Below are positions 1-7,423 of a stretch of DNA of 10,678 nucleotides, one piece after another. The DNA comes from CAZAKO01 sp964546145 (lineage in GTDB: Bacteria > Fidelibacterota > UBA2242). Every line of letters starts with the position of its first letter. The first letter of the stretch is position 1. The stretch covers positions 1 through 10,678 of the forward strand of contig CAZJIU010000076.1 in the NCBI GenBank assembly GCA_964546145.1, in the 5' to 3' direction. The notes under the pieces were generated by a model. The model did not search any database and was not told the DNA's origin. It saw only the letters and a list, made by a program, of their open reading frames with translations. Position numbers and translations under genes: made by a program.

Positions 1-27
1 TATTTAGAAATTTTATTGACATATCGT

Positions 28-2577
28 TCATCTTGATAACACCATCTTTCTTATCTGAACAGAATTACCATAGGTCATTCTATATAAATAAATTCCACTC
101 GATACGTCTCTTCCTTTCATGTCTTTTCCATCCCATTTGATGTAATAACTACCTGCCGTTTTTTCTTCATTGATAAGCGTAATGACCTTCTGTCCCAGGA
201 CATTGTATATTTCCAGTTTAACCTGCGATTTTTCCGGTAGCGCGAAGCGGATAGTCGTTTCTGGATTGAAGGGATTCGGATAGTTTTGAGCAAGCAAAAA
301 AACTTCTGGAAGATTCTGCTGCGAGTTATTCGAAGAAGCGTAAGCCCGCCCTTCGAGTTCCCGCCCGGTAATCCTTGCATTGCCCGTTTTATCAGCCAGG
401 TAGACGTTGACCCAGTCGGGTCGTTGCGGTAACTCTTCACTCTGGATGATTTTTTTCCACCGTTCGTCAGTTAAACGGTCCCAGTTCTCGGTAATGGTTT
501 CATAATAGCTCATCACCGGTCCTACATAAGCCATCGGTTGATAATAATCCGAAGGCGAGTTGGTAAGAAAGATTCCCAGATCTACCTCTCCAACCCCGAC
601 ATGCAGAACTCTCCCAACAATATTTCCCGCCTCGTCTGTGGGTTGAGTATGAACATCCGCAATAACATAATCATATTTAACGGCATCGTAAGAATCATAA
701 AAGAGATCGGCAAACCAGCCAGTAAAGGGTGGTTCTCCACTTCCCCCACTGACAAATAGCATTCTTTGTAGAAATGATTGTTCCGATTCGTTAAAAAGCT
801 CCTGATTGAGTTCCTTTTCGGCTAATATTGCTAGGGTATCCATAATACACGCGAGTCGCTGAAAGTAGGGCAATTGGAAGAAGTCATAGGCATTTTGGGC
901 AAATTCGCCAACTTTTTGGTAAAATTGTGGATAGGGTTCGATGTAACTGTGTGGAAAAGAGCACGCAGTTCCGCCAGTGTAGGATTGCTTGGCATAGAGT
1001 AGATTATCATGCCGCAACTGCGACCAGGAAGCCAGCTGAGTATTGAGTTTTTCCTGGTGCCAGGCGACGGTTTTCATGAAGAACGGAAGATTACTATTCT
1101 CGGCTGGCGGATTTAATAACCGAATAGCATTGAGCCAGGTATTATAGAGTGACTGATTCCAGAAATCATATTCATAGGAATTTACGAGATAGCGGAGTGC
1201 CTCAAGTTGGGTCGCGTAATGATATTGTTCGATTTCATTTTTCAAGAGGTAACCGGCATCGTCATTGCCTAAAGCGAACATGGCATCCAGCGGATCGGGC
1301 ATCGGTCGCCAGATTTTTTCGCCTTGATAGATGATTCGATCATAGACAACATTCGAAAAGATGTAGGAATCAACGATGAATCGCTGACCCATCAAGCGGT
1401 ACGATACTGGCAGGGTATCCGGAACCGCGCTGAAAGGATTCATAATTAAGAAGCAGGAGAGAATTTTCTGCTGACAATCGGGGGATTCGTAGAGGATCTG
1501 CTTTAATTGATGGTAGATGTTCTGATTCAGAAGTTCATCGGCGCGCTCGATATTTTGCGCCTTAGTAATATCGGCTAGTTCTGTCGGTGTTAGGTTGTCG
1601 CTTACACCAACCAAAAATTCGATCGTTTGGTCAATTTCTTTCAGAGGTTCTCGAACCGCAGCAATATTCAGGAGTTCATTTAAAAGCACGGCGTCAATTG
1701 TCATCCGCTGGATTTCTTCCTCGGGCCAGGGCTCCTCATAGGGATTATCGGCTGGCGGGGTAAGCAGAAAATCAATCCGTCCCAGCCACATCATCGTTTT
1801 GAAGTAATTTTCGAGGGTAACAAACTGCTTGCCGTTCCAGAATTCATGAGTATAGTGTCCTCGGGGCGTAAATTGACTGAAATCGAAATTGCGCGATCTG
1901 CTGGTAAAAAGAGACATACCTGTGTATGTTTCCGCTTGAATTGCGTCCCATACCACCTTTACATCTGCGTCACTAACGATATTAGCTGCAAGCTGCTCAC
2001 CCTGAATCAGCGATCGGGCTATTGTAAGGTATAAGTCAACATCTTTTAATGAATTAATCATTTGCGGATTTTCCTGATAGGTGTTCCATAGGACAGAGTA
2101 CGAGCTGTTCAGAGCGTCGAGAATTTGGATTAGTTTTGGTTGGAGTTGGGAAATTTCCAATTCCATGAGAATTTTATCATAGGAAATATGCAGGGCGTGG
2201 AGGATAATATCAGTTGTGGCAAATAATGGTAAATCATTACCGTAAATGTTATGCAGTGCTTGTCCGAAGCAAGGATATTTCAGACGTTCGGTAATAACGA
2301 AATGGTGAGTCTTTAATAGCTCCAGTTCGTCGTCTGTCAACTGGTAAGCATCCTGAATTGAATCCAAAAATGCGAATTTATCTAATTGAGTATCGTTACG
2401 TTCAGTGTAGCGAATGGAGCTAGGTGCGTGATTAGCTAAAAAATCACTGGTTGAAAGGTTTTCAATTGATTGAAGAAAATGACTGTAGACATCCGGATCG
2501 AGGTTAGTTTGGGCCGTTATGGATTGAAAATAAAGGATTACTAAGAGTACAGTTGCGAGATGTAACAAGTACTTCAT
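28..2577 (-). CDS. Secreted DUF3160 protein with C-terminal T9SS/FlgD-like sorting domain
   Basis: This 849-residue protein has a signal peptide: a lysine at residue 2, a hydrophobic core at about residues 4-17, and a likely cut near A22/Q23 (sequence SITAQ). There is no lipobox cysteine, so it should be released or surface-bound rather than a lipoprotein. Residues from about 60 to 730 match DUF3160; the stretch NDLPLFATTDIILHALH is typical of that family. The function of DUF3160 is not known to me. The last 91 residues (759-849) form a beta-rich module with NYPNPFNP, YNVLGQKV and SSGIYLYRM, the pattern of type IX secretion C-terminal or FlgD-Ig domains found across the FCB group. It presumably directs export or surface anchoring. 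The start is supported by AAGGAG at 2583-2588, five bases before the ATG. It is divergent from tag and seems to be monocistronic. The domain calls are firm; the biological role is unknown. Confidence 0.9.
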   Translation of the reverse strand: MKYLLHLATVLLVILYFQSITAQTNLDPDVYSHFLQSIENLSTSDFLANHAPSSIRYTERNDTQLDKFAFLDSIQDAYQLTDDELELLKTHHFVITERLKYPCFGQALHNIYGNDLPLFATTDIILHALHISYDKILMELEISQLQPKLIQILDALNSSYSVLWNTYQENPQMINSLKDVDLYLTIARSLIQGEQLAANIVSDADVKVVWDAIQAETYTGMSLFTSRSRNFDFSQFTPRGHYTHEFWNGKQFVTLENYFKTMMWLGRIDFLLTPPADNPYEEPWPEEEIQRMTIDAVLLNELLNIAAVREPLKEIDQTIEFLVGVSDNLTPTELADITKAQNIERADELLNQNIYHQLKQILYESPDCQQKILSCFLIMNPFSAVPDTLPVSYRLMGQRFIVDSYIFSNVVYDRIIYQGEKIWRPMPDPLDAMFALGNDDAGYLLKNEIEQYHYATQLEALRYLVNSYEYDFWNQSLYNTWLNAIRLLNPPAENSNLPFFMKTVAWHQEKLNTQLASWSQLRHDNLLYAKQSYTGGTACSFPHSYIEPYPQFYQKVGEFAQNAYDFFQLPYFQRLACIMDTLAILAEKELNQELFNESEQSFLQRMLFVSGGSGEPPFTGWFADLFYDSYDAVKYDYVIADVHTQPTDEAGNIVGRVLHVGVGEVDLGIFLTNSPSDYYQPMAYVGPVMSYYETITENWDRLTDERWKKIIQSEELPQRPDWVNVYLADKTGNARITGRELEGRAYASSNNSQQNLPEVFLLAQNYPNPFNPETTIRFALPEKSQVKLEIYNVLGQKVITLINEEKTAGSYYIKWDGKDMKGRDVSSGIYLYRMTYGNSVQIRKMVLSR

Positions 2578-2582
2578 AATTA

Positions 2583-2588
2583 CTCCTT
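2583..2588 (-). promoter_or_regulatory. Ribosome binding site of the DUF3160 gene
   Basis: Read on the minus strand this is AAGGAG, five bases upstream of the ATG at 2577-2575. It fixes the start and shows that this organism uses canonical Shine-Dalgarno initiation. Confidence 0.75.
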
Positions 2589-2592
2589 AGAA

Positions 2593-2621
2593 AATATAAT
2601 TGTCGTTATTTTAATAATCAA
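2593..2621 (-). promoter_or_regulatory. Candidate sigma-70-like promoter of the DUF3160 gene
   Basis: On the minus strand, TTGATT (2621-2616) is followed after 17 bases by TATATT (2598-2593). The predicted start of transcription, near 2586, would fall inside the Shine-Dalgarno site. Either the true start lies a little upstream or this match is a chance product of AT-rich DNA. Confidence 0.25.
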
Positions 2622-2775
2622 TTTTAGAAAGGGCAATAGTAATGCCAGATTATTTGCCGATAATATACAATCTATTTGCTGATTCGAGAGTCTCTCGGTA
2701 TGGATGACTATAATTAAAGATAAAACCGAATTATTTTTCTAATTATCTGAGAGTTACCCTCAGCTTTTTGATATT

Positions 2776-2787
2776 CAAACCGGTTTG
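2776..2787. promoter_or_regulatory. 12-base perfect palindrome, possible operator
   Basis: CAAACCGGTTTG is its own reverse complement and lies between two divergently transcribed genes, as expected of a dimeric regulator site. On the plus strand it runs into a T-rich stretch, but a loopless palindrome of this size would make a poor terminator. No regulator gene is visible in the window, so the role is a guess. Confidence 0.3.
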
Positions 2788-2934
2788 TTGGTTTTTTTCA
2801 TCATCAAGCCAATTCACAACTTGATCCGGAATTTTATAAGTTAATTAATTAAAATCTTGAATTTCGATCTTGATGTGATTTAATAAATCCATTAGTTTAA
2901 TTACAATTTGTTTTGATTAATTGAAAGGAAACAA

Positions 2935-3510
2935 ATGAGCCTAAAACGCTGTGCCTGGCCAACGAATGATCCGTTGATGATCGAATATCATGATCGTGAA
3001 TGGGGTGTGCCGCTGCATGACGACCGGAAATTTTTCGAGTTTATTGTGCTGGATTCGTTTCAGGCCGGATTGAGTTGGGCTACGATTTTGCGAAAGCGGG
3101 AGAATTTTCGACTGGCCTTCGATGATTTTAATCCGGCACTGATTGCCGAGTATCAGGCTGAAAAGATTGATGATTTGCTGAATAATCCCGGCATTATTCG
3201 GAATCGAGCCAAGATAAACGCAACAGTAAAAAATGCCCGTGCTTTTCTGAAAATCCAAAAGGAGTTCGGCACCTTTGATCGTTACATCTGGCAGTTTGTT
3301 GGCGGTAAGCCCATCATCAATCGATGGATATCCATCGCCGAACTGCCGGTAAAATCACCAGAGGCTGAAATAATGAGTGGAGACTTAATCAGCAGAGGTT
3401 TTAGTTTTGTCGGACCGACTACCTGTTACGCCTTTATGCAGGCAGCGGGTTTGGTGAATGATCACGAAGTCGGCTGCTTCCGCTATGACGAAATCAATAG
3501 AATGAAGTAA
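2935..3510 (+). CDS. tag: DNA-3-methyladenine glycosylase I
   Basis: This is a base-excision repair enzyme of the helix-hairpin-helix-like Tag family. It removes 3-methyladenine from alkylated DNA in the cytoplasm. The 191-residue protein aligns end to end with E. coli Tag (187 residues). The zinc-snap ligands are kept as C6, H19, H177 and C181, each shifted by two from E. coli C4, H17, H175 and C179. The aromatic base-pocket residues Y18, W23 and W48 correspond to E. coli Y16, W21 and W46. The motifs YHDREWGVP, QAGLSW, KRENF and FVGPTTCYAFMQAAGLVNDH are all present. The residue equivalent to E. coli E38 is D40 (sequence LDSFQAG), an acidic substitution that I recall in other family members. 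The start is set by GAAAGGAA at 2923-2930, just upstream of the ATG. The gene stands alone; 164 bases separate it from the next gene. Confidence 0.96.
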   Translation: MSLKRCAWPTNDPLMIEYHDREWGVPLHDDRKFFEFIVLDSFQAGLSWATILRKRENFRLAFDDFNPALIAEYQAEKIDDLLNNPGIIRNRAKINATVKNARAFLKIQKEFGTFDRYIWQFVGGKPIINRWISIAELPVKSPEAEIMSGDLISRGFSFVGPTTCYAFMQAAGLVNDHEVGCFRYDEINRMK

Positions 3511-3610
3511 TTAGAATGAAGAATCGATAGCTAAATTTAGGCGAACGTTTTGAGCGGACTCTGGATTTCGCTATGGATGGTGATAGGAAAGGCATAAATT
3601 TCAATAATAA

Positions 3611-3639
3611 TTGTATGATGAGAAAAAGTACGATAATTA
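3611..3639 (+). promoter_or_regulatory. Candidate promoter of the MscS-type channel gene
   Basis: TTGTAT (3611-3616) and TAATTA (3634-3639) are separated by 17 bases. Transcription would start near 3646, leaving a leader of about 30 bases that contains the Shine-Dalgarno site at 3662-3667. Confidence 0.35.
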
Positions 3640-3661
3640 GTGACAACTGAAATGATGTGTT

Positions 3662-3667
3662 AAGGAG
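3662..3667 (+). promoter_or_regulatory. Ribosome binding site deciding the mscS start
   Basis: AAGGAG lies seven bases upstream of the ATG at 3675. An in-frame GTG at 3657 would put this site inside the coding sequence and has no Shine-Dalgarno of its own, so 3675 is the better start. Confidence 0.75.
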
Positions 3668-3674
3668 CAAGTCA

Positions 3675-4577
3675 ATGGAAAATTTTTATGAATTAGTGAC
3701 TACTGCAACGGGCGTTAGCCGGGCTTTGCAGATCAAATTATTCAGTACCTTACTAATTATTTTTATTTTGTGGATTATAAGAATAGCCATCGGACGACTG
3801 GTTTACCACAAATATGAAGATGTCAAAACCCGCTATGTATGGATGAAAACCGTAACTTATATTACGGTAATACTGGGTATAATTATGATCACCAGTGTCT
3901 GGTTCCGGGGCTTCAAGTCACTCGGAACCTATCTCGGGATATTATCTGCTGGTCTGGCAATCGCTCTAAAAGATCCGTTGACCAATATCGCCGGCTGGAT
4001 ATTTTTAATATTCCGCCGTTCGTTTAGTGTTGGAGACCGGATTCAAATCGGAGATAAAGCCGGTGATGTAATTGATATTCGCATGTTCCAGTTTATTATA
4101 CTGGAAATTGGCAATTGGGTGGATGCCGATCAAAGCACCGGTCGAGTGATTTATATCCCCAATGGTCTTTTGTTTACCTTACCCCTGGCAAATTATAGTA
4201 AGGGATTTCAGTACATTTGGAATGAACTGAATGTGCTGCTTACCTTTGAGAGCAATTGGCAAAAAGCCAAGGAGATACTGGGTGATATTGCCAACAAGCA
4301 CGCCGAGAATTTAAGCAAAGCTGCCGAACGTAAGGTCAAAGAGGCGAGTAAAAAATATATGATTTTCTATAAAAGCCTCACCCCCACGGTCTATACGTCA
4401 GTCAAGGACTCCGGGGTGCGATTGACAATCCGCTACCTGTGCGAACCGCGTAACCGACGAGGCACCGAACAGGCGATCTGGGAGGAGATACTGACCGAAT
4501 TTGGCAAGTGCAAGAATATTAATTTTGCCTATCCGACGGTGCGCTATTATGATAATAAGACCGAAGGGAAAGTTTAA
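3675..4577 (+). CDS. Small-conductance mechanosensitive channel, MscS family
   Basis: This 300-residue inner-membrane protein is about the size of E. coli MscS (286 residues). Three membrane segments are visible at roughly residues 20-43, 57-77 and 82-113. The third is the pore-lining helix, with the family sequence GLAIALKDPLTNIAGWIFLI. It leads into the cytoplasmic beta domain (SFSVGDRIQIGDKAGDVIDI, residues 116-135) and the conserved VIYIPNG (159-164 plus flanks). The C-terminal part (residues 185-300) fits the mixed alpha/beta domain that closes the cytoplasmic cage. Such channels open under membrane tension to release solutes during osmotic downshock. The ATG was chosen over an upstream in-frame GTG because of AAGGAG at 3662-3667. 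The gene seems to be a single unit, although only 66 bases separate it from the next gene on the same strand, so read-through is possible. Confidence 0.93.
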   Translation: MENFYELVTTATGVSRALQIKLFSTLLIIFILWIIRIAIGRLVYHKYEDVKTRYVWMKTVTYITVILGIIMITSVWFRGFKSLGTYLGILSAGLAIALKDPLTNIAGWIFLIFRRSFSVGDRIQIGDKAGDVIDIRMFQFIILEIGNWVDADQSTGRVIYIPNGLLFTLPLANYSKGFQYIWNELNVLLTFESNWQKAKEILGDIANKHAENLSKAAERKVKEASKKYMIFYKSLTPTVYTSVKDSGVRLTIRYLCEPRNRRGTEQAIWEEILTEFGKCKNINFAYPTVRYYDNKTEGKV

Positions 4578-4643
4578 GGTGAAGCGACTTGGCTTAAGTT
4601 AGCAATTTGAGCAAGTCTGATATATTAAAAATTTGATACATTC

Positions 4644-5768
4644 ATGACCGTTACTGTCAAACCAGTTCATTATCATCGGGATTTGCACCGCTTTGTCAAC
4701 TTTCCGTTTTGCCTATACCGTAAGAATCCCTATTGGGTTCCACCACTGAAACGGGAGGTGTCGGCAACTTTTGACCGGAAGCGGAATCCGGCTTTCGAAA
4801 CCTGTGATGTGGAATTATGGCTGGCTTTTAAAAATGAAAAAGTTGTTGGGCGGATCACGGGGATAATCAATCACCATCATAATCAGTTTACCGGGAAGCG
4901 CCAGGCACGTTTTGGCTGGGTGGATTTTCTTGACGATTTAGCTATATCTAAAGAATTATTCTCAACCGTCGAAAGCTGGGCCCGTGAGCGGGGTGCCGAG
5001 TCGCTGCACGGTCCGTTGGGCTTTAATGATCTTGATTCGGCGGGAATGCTGATCGAGGGTTTTGCAGAGTTAGGAACGATGGCAACTATTTACAATTTTC
5101 CCTATTATCCCGAGCATTTGGAAAAATTGGGCTTTACCAAGGAGGTTGACTGGCTTGAGTACCGCATTTCTGCACCCGATGAATTCCCTGCCCGAATTGC
5201 CAATTTTGCACAACGGGTTGCCCGCCAGCGAAAATTGCATTTTGTAGAAATCCGCAGCCGGGCTGATCTAAGGCAATATGCCAGGCAAGTTTTTAATCTG
5301 TTTCAGGATACTTATCAACGACTTTATGGTTTTGTTCCCTTAAGCGAAAAGCAGGTAATTGCTGTTATCAAAAAATACTTCAGTTTTATTAATCCTGAAT
5401 ATATAACTCTTGTAGCAGATCGGCAAAACCGACTGGTTGCTTTTGCCATCACGATTCCGTCTTTGTCAAGGGCTCTCCAGAAAGCTCGTGGTAAATTGTT
5501 ACCCCTGGGCTGGTGGCATTTAAGCCGGGCACTTAAACAGTGTGAGATAGTTGATTTTTATCTGATTGGGGTCAAATCGGAATTGCAGGGGACCGGGGTG
5601 CCAGCCCTGATTTTGCATAGACTCGGACGGACCTTTCTTGAAAAAGGGATTAAAGGTGCCGAATCCAATCCCGAGCTCGAGAACAATACCAAGGTTCAAA
5701 CGCAGTGGAAGTTCTTTGAGCGCCGTCAGCATAAACGTCGCAGGTGTTATCTTAAAGTTCTCGCCTGA
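4644..5768 (+). CDS. GNAT-fold acyltransferase, YghO / bacterial ceramide synthase-like family
   Basis: This 374-residue cytoplasmic protein belongs to a GNAT-related family that includes E. coli YghO and, as I recall, the bacterial ceramide synthase bCerS. Visible hallmarks are KNPYWVPPL (residues 27-35), a central block GPLGFNDLDSAGMLIEGF (123-140), a GNAT motif A-like acyl-CoA loop LQGTGVPALI (314-323), and the C-terminal ESNPELENN (340-348) followed by a basic HKRRR. The N-terminal match confirms the start even though no good Shine-Dalgarno site precedes it. A promoter-like TTAGCA-N16-TATATT (4599-4626) would give a leader of only about 10 bases. Members are often labelled N-acetyltransferase or hypothetical. 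If it is a ceramide synthase type, the product would be a sphingolipid precursor, but no serine palmitoyltransferase gene lies nearby. Membership in the family is well supported; the substrate is inferred. Confidence 0.82.
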   Translation: MTVTVKPVHYHRDLHRFVNFPFCLYRKNPYWVPPLKREVSATFDRKRNPAFETCDVELWLAFKNEKVVGRITGIINHHHNQFTGKRQARFGWVDFLDDLAISKELFSTVESWARERGAESLHGPLGFNDLDSAGMLIEGFAELGTMATIYNFPYYPEHLEKLGFTKEVDWLEYRISAPDEFPARIANFAQRVARQRKLHFVEIRSRADLRQYARQVFNLFQDTYQRLYGFVPLSEKQVIAVIKKYFSFINPEYITLVADRQNRLVAFAITIPSLSRALQKARGKLLPLGWWHLSRALKQCEIVDFYLIGVKSELQGTGVPALILHRLGRTFLEKGIKGAESNPELENNTKVQTQWKFFERRQHKRRRCYLKVLA

Positions 5769-5777
5769 ATAAACAAT

Positions 5778-5794
5778 CCCCAAGAAATTTGGGG
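5778..5794 (+). terminator. Hairpin after the GNAT gene, possible terminator
   Basis: CCCCAA (5778-5783), a 5-base loop GAAAT, and TTGGGG (5789-5794) form a perfect 6-bp stem beginning ten bases after the stop codon. No T-run follows, so it is not a classical intrinsic terminator. It may end transcription weakly or protect the 3' end of the message. Confidence 0.4.
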
Positions 5795-5817
5795 CTAATA
5801 ACTGCCATCATAATTAG

Positions 5818-5846
5818 TTGTCTGAGCAACGCGATTTTGGTATATT
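5818..5846 (+). promoter_or_regulatory. Candidate promoter of the MATE transporter gene
   Basis: TTGTCT (5818-5823) and TATATT (5841-5846) are spaced by exactly 17 bases. Transcription would start near 5853, about 33 bases before the ATG. It lies after the hairpin at 5778-5794, which fits an independent transcription unit. Confidence 0.45.
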
Positions 5847-5885
5847 TGACCCCTGTTGTTTGGTTTAAGGTTGGACTGAGTTTGA

Positions 5886-7241
5886 ATGCAAGAAAATAAT
5901 CATATCTTGGCTGATGAGAGAGTAGGTCGCCTGCTGGTTAGTCTGTCCACGCCGGCGATGATTGGTATGTTCGTCATGGCTCTGTATAATGTCGTTGATA
6001 CGATTTTTGTGGGGCGGGGCGTTGGTACCCTGGCAATTGCCGGAATTGCGATTGTGTTTCCAATTCAGATGGTGGTGATGGCAGTTGCCCAGATGCTGGG
6101 CATTGGCGGAGCGGCGATGATTTCGATCGCGCTGGGTGCCGGTGATTATCCCAAGGCATCAAAAACTTATGGTAATGTCCTTCTGCTGGTGGTTGGATTT
6201 GGCATCGTCATAGCTACGCTGGGCAATATTTTCATTGATGAGCTGCTGCGAATATTTGGAGCATCTGACACCATTTTGCCCTATTCCAAGGACTATGCTT
6301 CTATTATTCTATATGGAACAGTCTTCTTTTCCTTTGCGATGACCAGCAATAGCATTGTGCGGTCTGAAGGTCGAGCAACTGTGGCGATGACCTCGATGCT
6401 GGTGTCGGCGATTCTGAATATCATTCTCGATCCAATTTTTATTTTCGGGTTTGGTTGGGGGATTAAGGGCGCTGCTGGGGCAACCGTGATTTCCCAATTC
6501 GCTTCGGTTATCTACCTGGTGATCTATTTTTCTTCGGGTAAGAGTAGCCTGAAAATTCACCGCAAGGATTTGCTCTTGGAGACAAAAATCGTTACCGAAA
6601 TCCTGGCAATCGGCTCTGCTTCCTTCCTGCGCCAAATTTCTACCAGTATTATGGTTATCTTTATGAACCACACTCTGAGAATCTATGGTGGTGATCTGGC
6701 TATTGCAATTTTTAGCATTATGCACCGCATTCTAATGTTTATCTCCATGCCAATCTTTGGCATTGCTCAGGGACTACAGCCAATTACCGGTTTTAATTAT
6801 GGCGCCAAACGCTATGAAAAGGCAAAGCGAGTTTTGCATCTTTCGATTCAGGCAACAACCATAATCGGGGTTACCGGAGCGGTGATTATTGCCCTGTTTC
6901 CGCGAATTCTGCTGTCAATTTTTACCACCGATCAAAACCTGATCTCGATTGGTGGCCGTGCCCTCCGGATTTTTATTATTTGCTTGCCGTTTACCGGATT
7001 CCAGGTAGTGGGGACGACACTTTTTCAGGCGATCGGCAAAGCCCGGCAGGCGCTTGGACTGACTGTCGGTCGGCAGGTGGTGTTAATAGCACTGGTATTT
7101 ATTTTATCGCATTGGTTTCAGCTGGATGGCATCTGGGTGGCTTTTCCCCTTTCAGATTTTCTCTTTTTCTTTGTCGTTCTGGCATTGTATCTCCCTCAAT
7201 TGCGTGAGTTCGACAATCAAATAGCGGCACTTGAGGAATAG
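5886..7241 (+). CDS. MATE-family multidrug/cation efflux transporter
   Basis: This 451-residue inner-membrane protein has the length and 12-helix pattern usual for MATE exporters, which pump cationic drugs or metabolites out in exchange for H+ or Na+. The N-terminal half carries LYNVVDTIFVGRGVG, GIGGAAMISIALGAGDYPKA, the ILDPIFIFGFGWGIKGAAGAT stretch in two parts, and NSIVRSEG. The second half repeats the plan with FGIAQGLQPITGFNYGAKRY and a late helix pair ending near residue 440. The GIKGAA-type signature resembles the MepA-like/DinF-NorM branch of the superfamily rather than flippases of the MurJ type. The ribosome site is weak (GGA at 5873-5875 or GAG at 5878-5880), but the N-terminus fits the family well. 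No regulator adjoins it, so the substrate cannot be deduced from context. It ends 182 bases before speB and appears to be transcribed alone. Confidence 0.93.
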   Translation: MQENNHILADERVGRLLVSLSTPAMIGMFVMALYNVVDTIFVGRGVGTLAIAGIAIVFPIQMVVMAVAQMLGIGGAAMISIALGAGDYPKASKTYGNVLLLVVGFGIVIATLGNIFIDELLRIFGASDTILPYSKDYASIILYGTVFFSFAMTSNSIVRSEGRATVAMTSMLVSAILNIILDPIFIFGFGWGIKGAAGATVISQFASVIYLVIYFSSGKSSLKIHRKDLLLETKIVTEILAIGSASFLRQISTSIMVIFMNHTLRIYGGDLAIAIFSIMHRILMFISMPIFGIAQGLQPITGFNYGAKRYEKAKRVLHLSIQATTIIGVTGAVIIALFPRILLSIFTTDQNLISIGGRALRIFIICLPFTGFQVVGTTLFQAIGKARQALGLTVGRQVVLIALVFILSHWFQLDGIWVAFPLSDFLFFFVVLALYLPQLREFDNQIAALEE

Positions 7242-7257
7242 TACAATTCCGAAATCC

Positions 7258-7286
7258 TTGACAATCTGAATGCCTGTCTCTATTTT
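7258..7286 (+). promoter_or_regulatory. Candidate promoter of the speB-speY operon
   Basis: A perfect TTGACA (7258-7263) is followed after 17 bases by TATTTT (7281-7286), the best sigma-70-type match in the window. The start would be near 7293, giving a leader of about 130 bases before speB. It begins only 16 bases after the MATE stop codon, so the operon seems to be independent of the transporter. Confidence 0.5.
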
Positions 7287-7292
7287 TTAAAT

Positions 7293-7423
7293 GAGATGCC
7301 GTAGATAATTGGAATGACCAGAATGACCCATCCATATGTTTATAATTGACTATTTTAAATCTAAATCTGTTAAGGTTTTTCTACTAATCCGGGGAGCGGA
7401 CTTCCTTGGAGACGGAAAAATAA
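7293..7423 (+). other. Putative 5' leader of speB
   Basis: This would be the untranslated leader if the promoter at 7258-7286 is used. It contains a tandem 9-base repeat, GAATGACCA then GAATGACCC (7312-7329), and a small TTCC/GGAA hairpin (7402-7405 with 7414-7417) that would place GGAG (7408-7411) in its loop. I recognise no known riboswitch or upstream peptide. Its role, if any, is open. Confidence 0.25.

Larger units (their letters stand above)
2578..2934. other. AT-rich divergent intergenic region with short inverted repeats
   Basis: This 357-base stretch separates the divergent DUF3160 and tag genes and holds no credible ORF. It contains several short inverted repeats: CGAGAG-T-CTCTCG (2685-2697), ATAATTA (2710-2716) with TAATTAT (2740-2746), CTGAG-N7-CTCAG followed by CTTTTTG (2747-2770), and the perfect 12-base palindrome CAAACCGGTTTG (2776-2787) followed by a T-rich run. 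Promoter-like matches for tag include TTCACA-N16-TATAAG (2813-2840) and TTGATG-N17-TAGTTT downstream; neither stands out. The repeats could be operators or pieces of a small transcript, but short inverted repeats are common by chance in AT-rich DNA. Confidence 0.5.

Noticed and set aside
2747..2780. CTGAGAG followed by TTACCCT resembles part of a TPP riboswitch
   Set aside because: The GGGGTGC-type 5' element and the conserved GAACCTGATC part are absent, and neither flanking gene concerns thiamine.
3657..3674. GTG at 3657 as the start of the MscS-type channel
   Set aside because: AAGGAG at 3662-3667 would lie inside the coding sequence; the ATG at 3675 has the correct spacing.
6309..6725. 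Open frame of 138 codons on the minus strand inside the MATE gene
   Set aside because: It is the antisense shadow of a hydrophobic coding sequence; the product is low in structure and matches no family I know.
7281..7302. TCTC-T-ATTT-TTT-AAAT-GAGA as a terminator of the MATE gene
   Set aside because: The stem is AT-rich with a bulge, is weak, lacks a following T-run, and overlaps the better-supported speB promoter.
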